This document shows positions 1-5,168 of a stretch of DNA of 5,565 bases, one piece after another. The position numbers and the translations under genes are program-made. The stretch lies in NCBI GenBank assembly GCA_013375405.1, contig JABXJU010000253.1, positions 1 through 5,565 on the forward strand, in the 5' to 3' direction. Origin of the DNA: Candidatus Helarchaeota archaeon (GTDB lineage: Archaea > Asgardarchaeota > Lokiarchaeia > Helarchaeales > HEL-GB-A). Position 1 is the stretch's first letter. Each line of letters opens with the position of its first letter. The notes under the pieces were generated by a model. The model saw only the letters and a program-made list of their open reading frames with translations, did not search any database and had not been told where the DNA came from.

Positions 1-240
1 AGTATGGTCTGGGAATTCGTAAATCCTTACCGGCATTATTCTGCGGATTGGGGACATAACAATTTTATCTTTAGTGCCTACAGATATGGTTTGGAATATG
101 AGGGTTTAAGAAAGAGCCAGGGTTTGGACCGTCCCTGGAAAACGTGGGAGGAGATTAGCAAGATCAAACCGGAGGTTGCAAAACCCAGTCCTACAGAAGC
201 TGAGATAATCCGCTCTCGACTTGAGCCCTTAGGGTACTAA
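1..240 (+). CDS. ASST-like (arylsulfotransferase family) protein, C-terminal fragment, 5' end outside window
   Basis: The reading frame is open from base 1 and ends at the TAA at 238-240, so only the last 79 residues are visible. The text SMVWEFVNPY followed by a segment ending FSAYRYGLEYEGL resembles the C-terminal end of bacterial proteins annotated as arylsulfotransferase (ASST) family. In these, a last propeller-type strand reading 'G-x-V-W-E-F/Y-V-N-P' is followed by an 'F-R-A-Y-R-Y-x-x-D/E-Y-x-G-L' tail. True ASSTs move sulfate between phenols without PAPS, but members of this branch are mostly uncharacterised and the catalytic region lies outside the window. The Met at base 4 is internal and is not the start. 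A second gene of the same apparent family begins at 5169, so the two may be paralogues flanking the transporter genes. Family assignment is from remembered motifs and is moderately sure; function is unknown. Confidence 0.6.
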   Translation, partial: SMVWEFVNPYRHYSADWGHNNFIFSAYRYGLEYEGLRKSQGLDRPWKTWEEISKIKPEVAKPSPTEAEIIRSRLEPLGY

Positions 241-466
241 GTTATTTATTGATAAAAAGGATATCTCTATGTAGCAAGACTTTGATAAAGGAAGAGCTAA
301 GAATAAGGCCAGGAGGAGGTGAAAAGTAGGTAGGCCGTTAGTTTAGGGAGAAGGAGAGCTTTTCAAAAAAGAAAGATGCGAAAGATTGTTTTCTCTTTTT
401 AGAAGCTTTCCACAGAAAAATGAATAATGTCAACCATATCAAGATTGAGAGTTAAGGAGGAAGAAA
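241..466 (+). other. Non-coding leader upstream of the ABC transporter operon
   Basis: This stretch of 226 bases has no credible gene. It is strikingly purine-rich on the + strand from about 285 to 380, then switches to a pyrimidine tract at 389-400. It holds a strong but orphan Shine-Dalgarno (311-320), an imperfect AT-rich inverted repeat (about 356-410), an operator-like motif (390-411), and the strong SD AAGGAGG (454-460) of the binding-protein gene. I see no G+C-rich stem followed by a T-run after the upstream gene, so no intrinsic terminator is called. No promoter hexamer pair with proper spacing stands out. TTGATA at 249-254 has no good partner, and AATAAT at 423-428 lacks a good -35. 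Confidence 0.6.
390..411 (+). promoter_or_regulatory. Operator-like motif, copy 1 (22-nt direct repeat with 5127-5148)
   Basis: The 22 bases here match those at 5127-5148 at 20 positions. Each copy is a TTTCTCTT-type pyrimidine stretch followed by RGAAGCTTTCC, an inverted repeat (GGAA-GCT-TTCC in the second copy, AGAA-GCT-TTCC here). Both copies lie just upstream of a gene start: 55 bases before the binding-protein ATG here, 20 bases before the ASST-like ATG there. Shared position plus dyad symmetry suggests a transcription-factor site, although an RNA-level element is also possible. No regulator gene is in the window. Confidence 0.4.
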
Positions 467-1786
467 ATGTTAAATTCACTCATTAGAAAAAAAGAACTAG
501 TGAGTAAATTGATCGTAGGAATCGTAGGGTTAGCAGTGGTGGTAATAAGTTTTTCAATTTGTGTTCCTGTTTGGGCCCAGAAGGAGACCGTGGTCTTAGC
601 AATACACGCCTCTCCATGGTTGCCCGCATATAAGAAGTTGATGAAAATGTACGAAGAGGAAACAGGAAATAAGATAGAAGTCCGCGAGTATCCCCACAGG
701 ACTCTCTACGAGAAGGAAATTATAGCTGCAGTGGAAGGCAGTGATGCATATGACATAATGCATTTTGATCCGGCCTGGACTCCCTTTTTTATGGGTATGG
801 GATACGCTACTCCAGTTAAGGAAATTGATCCAACCTTTGAACTACCTCCCGAGATACTTGATTACGGTTATGCAGGGCGATGGTCCTTTGAGGAAAACTA
901 TTGTACCCCTGATGGGATTCTATTCGGAGTCCCAGTAAACGCTAATATTCAACTCTACTTCTACCGGGGAGATAAGCTTAAAAATGCTGGGTTAGGTACC
1001 CCTCCTCAAACTTGGGAAGAGGTAATCACAGCGGCAGAGAAACTCCACAATCCACCTTCCTTTTATGGGTACTCGATAATTACCGTGGCTCGCGTACAAG
1101 CTACTTACTTCTGGTTGCCGGTACTTTGGTCATTCGGTGGAGGCATTTTTGCAGATCCTCCTGGAGATTGGACTATAACGATGGATAGTAAAGAAGCTCG
1201 AGAGGCGTTAGAATTTGATTTAATGATGAAAAAATATTGTCCTCCTGGAATTGGTAACACCAGCCAATCTGATGTTCTTTCCTACTTAGCCACTGGAAAG
1301 CTTCTTCAAGCAATAAATGTTTCCGCTACGTATCCTTATATGGATAACCCAGAATTCGCTACTGAACCAGGTAAGGTTGAATTTACTGTACCGCCTATGA
1401 AAAAGGATATAGGTAAACATGTTATGGTAGGGGGAGGCTGGCATGCGATAATACCAAAGCATGCAAGACATAAAAAAACGGCTCTAAATTTCTTAAAATG
1501 GACATTGACGAAAAAAGCCCAATTGGCCTATGCAGAAGCAGGGGGTGTATGTGTTAGGAAAGATGTATTTATGCAGCTCGCCGCTACGGGTGAGAGAAAG
1601 TGGAGATTTTGCAAGGCTTACTACGATGCCATACCTTATATTAAAATGAGACCTATCACTATGAAATGGCCTAAAATAGTGGATGCAGTAGCTATAAATT
1701 TCCAAAATGCTCTCACAGAGAAAATAACGGTAGATGAGGCGATAGGTAATATGGCAAGGAAAATTCACGAGATAATGGAAAAATAG
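467..1786 (+). CDS. ABC transporter family 1 (sugar-type) extracellular solute-binding protein
   Basis: This 439-residue protein captures a small molecule outside the membrane and delivers it to the two permeases encoded downstream. Residues 1-37 form a signal peptide: a basic start (RKKELVSK), a hydrophobic core at about 16-31, and a V-W-A end giving a signal peptidase I cut after Ala37. The nearby Cys32 does not sit in a lipobox, so a soluble periplasmic protein is expected. Family 1 hallmarks follow: YDIMHFDPAWTPFFMGMG near 95-112, GVPVNANIQLYFYRGDKL at 154-171, PPQTWEEVITAAEKL at 179-193, WSFGGGIF at 221-228, and GGGWHAIIP with KTALNFLKWTLTKKAQLAYAE near 322-357. The length is normal for the family. 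The start is set by AAGGAGG at 454-460, six bases before the ATG. The substrate cannot be read from sequence; an oligosaccharide or glycoside is usual, but neighbouring sulfatase-fold and ASST-like genes allow a modified sugar or aromatic compound. Confidence 0.93.
   Translation: MLNSLIRKKELVSKLIVGIVGLAVVVISFSICVPVWAQKETVVLAIHASPWLPAYKKLMKMYEEETGNKIEVREYPHRTLYEKEIIAAVEGSDAYDIMHFDPAWTPFFMGMGYATPVKEIDPTFELPPEILDYGYAGRWSFEENYCTPDGILFGVPVNANIQLYFYRGDKLKNAGLGTPPQTWEEVITAAEKLHNPPSFYGYSIITVARVQATYFWLPVLWSFGGGIFADPPGDWTITMDSKEAREALEFDLMMKKYCPPGIGNTSQSDVLSYLATGKLLQAINVSATYPYMDNPEFATEPGKVEFTVPPMKKDIGKHVMVGGGWHAIIPKHARHKKTALNFLKWTLTKKAQLAYAEAGGVCVRKDVFMQLAATGERKWRFCKAYYDAIPYIKMRPITMKWPKIVDAVAINFQNALTEKITVDEAIGNMARKIHEIMEK
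1295..1305 (-). promoter_or_regulatory. Intragenic reverse-strand copy of the operator-like 11-mer
   Basis: Inside the binding-protein gene, GGAAAGCTTCT is the exact reverse complement of AGAAGCTTTCC found at 401-411. It encodes part of an ordinary ATGKLLQ segment, so the match may be chance. A paired intragenic operator about 900 bases from the upstream site is conceivable, but there is no other support. Confidence 0.15.
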
Positions 1787-1800
1787 ATCGTGGAGTATAA

Positions 1801-1838
1801 ATGAATAATGCCCACGTAATCACGTGGGCATTATTCAT
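1801..1838 (+). repeat. Perfect 17-bp inverted repeat with 4-base loop between binding-protein and permease genes
   Basis: ATGAATAATGCCCACGT (1801-1817) is followed by AATC and then ACGTGGGCATTATTCAT (1822-1838), with no mismatch. As RNA this would form a very stable hairpin, AT-rich at the base and G+C-rich at the top. It begins 14 bases after the binding-protein stop and ends 19 bases before the preferred permease start. No U-run follows, so it is not a standard intrinsic terminator. By analogy with the malE-malF intercistronic repeats, it may protect the 3' end of the upstream message and keep the binding protein in excess over the membrane subunits. That role is inference. Confidence 0.85.
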
Positions 1839-1857
1839 AAATAGCAAGGTAGCAAAG

Positions 1858-2709
1858 ATGAAAGAAGAAAAATGCTTGAAATATCTAATGATACTTCCAC
1901 TCCTTGTTGTATTAGGAGGATTAATTATATATCCTCTTATTAAGCTTACTTTGCTAAGTTTTTATTCCGGAAGTTGGGGAGAACAAGTCTTTGACTTACA
2001 GAACTTTAGAAGATTTATGAAAGATGCGGAATTTTGGAATTCCGTAAAAGTAACGTTTATTTTCGTGATAACAAGTGTGAGCATCGAGTTTGTCATTGGC
2101 TTAGGACTAGCCCTGCTTGTGTCAGAAGTAGAAAATGTTATAGCTAGATCGATATTACTATTTCCCATGATGACTGCACCAATCGCCGTAGGCTTAATAT
2201 GGAGGTTAATGTACCACCCTATGTTCGGCATAATTAATGTTTTTCTTCAGTCTGTTGGGTTGCCGCCACAAGGCTGGTTAGCTGATAGGCAATTAGCATT
2301 GCCATCGGTTATAATTGCGGATATCTGGCAGTGGAGTTCCTTTGTATATTTAGTACTATTAGCCGGTTTAAAATCTATTCCTACGAGTCCCTATGAAGCA
2401 GCTATTATGGACGGAGCTACAGGTTGGCAAATATTCAGATATATCACTTTGCCCTTGCTTAAACCAACTATCTACGTGGCTTTGCTTTTCAGATCAATGG
2501 GGGCTTTCAAGGTTTTTGGCAAATTAGTGACGCTTACCAGTGGAGGTCCAGGCCAAGCTACAGAAGTTCTTACCCTTCATATTTATAAGACTTCCTTCAA
2601 TTTTTTAGAACTTGGATATGGAGCTCTACTTGCTATAGTATCGGTTGTCTTTATTGTAATTTATAACGAATCCTATACGCGAATATTTGGATTAAGAAGA
2701 AGAGGATAA
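1858..2709 (+). CDS. ABC sugar-type transporter permease, MalF/UgpA-like
   Basis: This is one of two membrane subunits forming the import channel, 283 residues from the chosen ATG. About six membrane segments are visible (roughly residues 9-34, 63-88, 96-118, 148-170, 201-219, 252-270). The EAA loop that docks the ATPase reads YEAAIMDGATGWQIFRYITL, followed by PLLKP, from residue 179, with the conserved E180, A181, A182, G186 and P199. The TSGGPGQATEVLTLHIYKT segment (227-245) is typical of the MalF-type partner. The same frame is open back to an ATG at 1801, but that would add 19 residues encoded largely by the two arms of a perfect palindrome. Starting at 1858 gives the usual short basic stretch before the first membrane helix. 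The SD at 1858 is weak (AAGG, 1846-1849), whereas 1801 has GGAG at 1792-1795, so the longer form is not excluded. The second permease gene follows after 14 bases. Confidence 0.92.
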   Translation: MKEEKCLKYLMILPLLVVLGGLIIYPLIKLTLLSFYSGSWGEQVFDLQNFRRFMKDAEFWNSVKVTFIFVITSVSIEFVIGLGLALLVSEVENVIARSILLFPMMTAPIAVGLIWRLMYHPMFGIINVFLQSVGLPPQGWLADRQLALPSVIIADIWQWSSFVYLVLLAGLKSIPTSPYEAAIMDGATGWQIFRYITLPLLKPTIYVALLFRSMGAFKVFGKLVTLTSGGPGQATEVLTLHIYKTSFNFLELGYGALLAIVSVVFIVIYNESYTRIFGLRRRG

Positions 2710-2723
2710 TAAGAAGGGGGAAA

Positions 2724-3560
2724 ATGACTCGAAAAGTTAAAAAAGCAAAAATAATGGAAAAAATTATCTTATGTGTTTTTATTTTTATTATCTTGTTTCC
2801 CATTATATGGATTGGCATCAACTCACTTAAGTATCCTAGAGATATACTATCAGCTCATCTTTTTTTATTTAAACCAACCTTAAAAAATTACATAAGCTTG
2901 TTTTTTGAAAAGGGATCCTATTTTCCAATGTATATGGTAAATAGTTTGATTATAGCTACATCAAGCACATTTCTGTGTATAGTTATAGGCTCCTTAGCTG
3001 CTTATAGCTTCTCTAGATTCAAGTTTCCAGGAAATTTTGACAAATACATCTTTGCGTTGCTTTTATTCACACAGATGATTTTCCCTATTGCACTGGCTAT
3101 TCCTTTTTATTCCTTAATGAATGCGCTTAAGGTTTATGATACGGTCTTCGCTGTAATAGGAGCTCATACAGCTATAAATATTCCATTCGCAATTTGGATG
3201 TTAAAATCCTCTTTTGATGGTCTTCCTGAAAATATTGAAGAAGCAGCTAGAATAGATGGTTGCTCTTGGTTACAAGTGCTGACGAAGGTTGCTCTTCCAC
3301 TTGTTGCTCCAGGGATGGCCGCCTCAGCAATATTTGTTTTTATTCTTAGCTGGAATGATTATCTATTTCCAGCAGTGCTCACTTCTTCCAGAGGAACTAC
3401 CATGCCGGTTGGGCTGGCTCTTTTCGTTCAGGAAAATATTGTCAAATGGGGAAACATATGCGCTGGAGCAACTTTTTACATGATCCCTATGTTTTTATTA
3501 ACTGTTCTTATCCATAAGCATCTTATCAAGGGATTCACGCTTGGAGCTTTTAAAGGATAA
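2724..3560 (+). CDS. ABC sugar-type transporter permease, MalG/UgpE-like
   Basis: This is the second membrane subunit, 278 residues, a usual length for MalG-type permeases. A basic start (TRKVKKAK) precedes a first helix at about 13-33; further helices lie near 72-95, 108-132, 139-160, 198-218 and 244-265. The EAA loop is EEAARIDGCSWLQVLTKVAL with LP following (172-192), including the conserved G179. The WNDYLFPAVLTS motif at 210-221 and the FTLGAFKG C-terminus at 271-278 are strong markers of the MalG/UgpE group. The start is supported by AAGGGGG at 2714-2720, three bases before the ATG. It is clearly in one operon with the two genes upstream. No nucleotide-binding subunit is in the window, so the importer must use an ATPase encoded elsewhere, as is common for this class. 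Confidence 0.95.
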   Translation: MTRKVKKAKIMEKIILCVFIFIILFPIIWIGINSLKYPRDILSAHLFLFKPTLKNYISLFFEKGSYFPMYMVNSLIIATSSTFLCIVIGSLAAYSFSRFKFPGNFDKYIFALLLFTQMIFPIALAIPFYSLMNALKVYDTVFAVIGAHTAINIPFAIWMLKSSFDGLPENIEEAARIDGCSWLQVLTKVALPLVAPGMAASAIFVFILSWNDYLFPAVLTSSRGTTMPVGLALFVQENIVKWGNICAGATFYMIPMFLLTVLIHKHLIKGFTLGAFKG

Positions 3561-3614
3561 CCAGTTTACTGTCTATAAAGCATCGTTAAGAGATGAGCTA
3601 AAAGTAATTATTAT

Positions 3615-4988
3615 ATGAACATAGTCATCATATGTGCAGATACTTTTCGAAGCGATGTCTTAGAGTGTTATGGCGACCGCCAGGTTCACACTCCTAATAT
3701 AGATGAGTTTGCTTCAAACAGTGTCGTATTTGAAAACGCTTATGCAGAAGGTTTACCTACTATACCAGCTCGAAAAGTTTACTTTACCGGGCGTCGTCTT
3801 TTTCCGCGCTGGCAGGTAAAACCATTTAAAGATGACCCAATAAGCACATTGATAGGTTGGAATCCTTTGTCAGAAGAGGAGATAACTTTAGCGGAAATAC
3901 TAGAAAAACAGAATATACTAACAGGCCTTATTACCGACGTTCCCCATTATTTTAGACCAACACAAAATCTTCATCGTTATTTTAGGTCTTGGCAGTGGAT
4001 TCGTGGGCAAACAAGAGATCCTTATCGAACAGGTTCACGAGAAATGATGCCAAAATATGCCCAAATACCGGAATCTAAATTTCTGGAATCTACAAGAAGA
4101 GCTCTCCTAAAAAGTGCTATTCTTCTATGGGAACGTTCAGCAATGGAACAGTATTTGTTAAATATAGCCAAGCGGAAGCGAGAAGAAGAATATTTTGTTG
4201 CGCAAGTTATGCTAAGAGCAGCAAAGTGGCTTGAGGATAGTGTAAAAAATACTCCATTTCTTCTCTGGATCGATTGTTTCGATCCTCATGAGCCCTGGGA
4301 TCCCCCCAAAAAATATGCAGATATGTATGATTCTGATTATAAGGGATTAGAGCCTATTTTTGAAAGTTCTATTTTTATGAATGATTTTTCCTCTATGGAA
4401 CAAAGGCGAATTAAAGCTCTTTATTTTGGGGAGGTTACCTTAGTAGATAAATGGATTGGAGCAGTATTAGAAAAAATTAAATCTTTAAAATTAGAAAATG
4501 ATACGGTAGTCATATTTACTTCAGATCATGGAACCATCCTGGGAGAATTTGGTAAACTCCATAAACAGCAAAACCTTTTAATAAAACCTGAGGTACAATT
4601 GCCGCTTATTATTCACTATCCAGAGAAATCTCTCAGGGGGACAAGAGTTAAGGAATTTGTGCAATCAGTCGATCTTATGCCTACGTTATTAGATATCCTA
4701 AAGATTTCTATGCCGGAAAGGGTTGAAGGTCATAGTTTGCTTCCTTTAATGATGGGTAAGGAAGAAGTAATTCACCCCGAAGGAATAGTTACCGCCTTTG
4801 GGGATTATGTAAGTTTCCGAAATAAAAAATGGAACTATATTAATCGTTATAGAGGAGAAAAAAGTGGCTTAGAGGCCAAATTATTTAATTTAGAAGAAAA
4901 CACTCGAGAAACAAAAGATGTTGCCTCAGATTATCCGGAAGTGTTAAAAATTATGCAAAAGAAAATTAATGAATTAATGAAAAAATAG
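3615..4988 (+). CDS. Sulfatase-fold (alkaline phosphatase superfamily) hydrolase with Thr at the nucleophile position
   Basis: This soluble 457-residue protein has no signal peptide, so it should act in the cytoplasm. The fold is clear: MNIVIICADTFRSD...CYGD gives metal ligand D9; TPNIDEFA at 26-33; FLLWIDCFDPHEPWDPP at 215-231 with H225; FTSDHGTILGEFGKLHKQ at 301-318 with D304, H305 and K314; and the C-terminal LFNLEENTRETKDVASDYPE at 423-442. The activation motif, normally Cys/Ser-x-Pro-x-Arg...TGR, reads TIPARKVYFTGR, with Thr49 (codon ACT, 3759-3761) where formylglycine is made. Thr cannot become formylglycine, but serves as nucleophile in related phosphotransferases of this superfamily (LtaS, EptA, NPPs). 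A phosphoesterase, a phosphotransferase or an inactive protein is therefore as likely as a sulfatase. The ITDVPHYF...FRSWQWIRGQ region (106-132) recalls a widespread uncharacterised subgroup. The gene lies 54 bases after the permease gene with only a weak SD; the start is fixed by the beta-strand at its very N-terminus. Confidence 0.9.
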   Translation: MNIVIICADTFRSDVLECYGDRQVHTPNIDEFASNSVVFENAYAEGLPTIPARKVYFTGRRLFPRWQVKPFKDDPISTLIGWNPLSEEEITLAEILEKQNILTGLITDVPHYFRPTQNLHRYFRSWQWIRGQTRDPYRTGSREMMPKYAQIPESKFLESTRRALLKSAILLWERSAMEQYLLNIAKRKREEEYFVAQVMLRAAKWLEDSVKNTPFLLWIDCFDPHEPWDPPKKYADMYDSDYKGLEPIFESSIFMNDFSSMEQRRIKALYFGEVTLVDKWIGAVLEKIKSLKLENDTVVIFTSDHGTILGEFGKLHKQQNLLIKPEVQLPLIIHYPEKSLRGTRVKEFVQSVDLMPTLLDILKISMPERVEGHSLLPLMMGKEEVIHPEGIVTAFGDYVSFRNKKWNYINRYRGEKSGLEAKLFNLEENTRETKDVASDYPEVLKIMQKKINELMKK

Positions 4989-5043
4989 AGCAATAGAAAT
5001 AAGGAATTTTTGTCTAAGTTTATAAGAGATAGTTCAAATTTGG

Positions 5044-5063
5044 TTGAAGTTATCTAACTTTAA
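5044..5063 (+). promoter_or_regulatory. 20-base palindrome, possible regulator site
   Basis: TTGAAGTTA-TC-TAACTTTAA has nine-position arms with one mismatch (a G opposite a T). The two-base centre is too tight for a good RNA hairpin, so a dimeric DNA-binding protein is the more natural reading. It sits about 105 bases before the ASST-like ATG. AT-rich palindromes arise by chance, so confidence is low. Confidence 0.3.
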
Positions 5064-5126
5064 GGTGATTTACTATAGGGTAATTGTTAATTTAATTCTA
5101 TGTAGTTTGCTGAATGCGGATTAATG

Positions 5127-5148
5127 TTTCTCTTCTTGGAAGCTTTCC
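5127..5148 (+). promoter_or_regulatory. Operator-like motif, copy 2 (22-nt direct repeat with 390-411)
   Basis: This copy has the full dyad GGAA-GCT-TTCC (5138-5148) preceded by a TTTCTCTTCTT stretch, and matches 390-411 at 20 of 22 bases. It lies 20 bases before the ATG at 5169 and only seven bases before the SD. A bound protein here would block transcription or early elongation, and an RNA-level role near the SD is also possible. Both copies precede A-rich sequence containing GAAA. Confidence 0.4.
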
Positions 5149-5168
5149 CAAAAAGAAAGGAGAGTTCA

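Larger units (their letters stand above)
4989..5168 (+). other. Intergenic region before the second ASST-like gene
   Basis: These 180 AT-rich bases contain no credible gene. They hold a near-perfect palindrome at 5044-5063, an operator-like motif at 5127-5148, and the SD of the next gene at 5156-5162. No intrinsic terminator is visible after the sulfatase-fold gene, so read-through is possible. No convincing sigma-70 promoter pair with normal spacing was found: TTGAAG at 5044 and TACTAT at 5071 are 21 bases apart. Confidence 0.55.

Noticed and set aside
418..429. 12-base repeat AAATGAATAATG shared with 1799-1810
   Set aside because: It is AT-rich and of a length for which about one chance match is expected in a window this size; flanks do not match.
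420..455. Mini-ORF of 11 codons (MNNVNHIKIES) ending in the SD of the binding-protein gene
   Set aside because: It has no SD of its own, no attenuation-like codon run, and no detectable conservation from a single sequence.
557..580. Lipoprotein lipobox around Cys32 of the binding protein
   Set aside because: The residues before Cys (F-S-I) do not fit the L-[AS]-[GA]-C pattern, whereas V-W-A fits signal peptidase I.
1286..1768. Minus-strand open frames opposite the binding-protein gene (1286-1471 and 1493-1768)
   Set aside because: They are low-complexity, lack recognisable domains, and lie entirely under a well-supported gene on the + strand.
1801..1838. Palindrome as an intrinsic terminator
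   Set aside because: No T-run follows on either strand, and the permease genes downstream need read-through.
1962..2231. Minus-strand open frame opposite the first permease
   Set aside because: It is a shadow of the permease coding sequence with no SD or domain of its own.
3289..3483. Second + strand open frame inside the MalG-like permease
   Set aside because: It is out of frame with a clearly conserved gene and has no family signature.
5068..5080. ACTATAGGG resembling the 3' part of the T7 phage promoter
   Set aside because: Only the last nine bases match; the rest of the consensus is absent and no phage genes are present.
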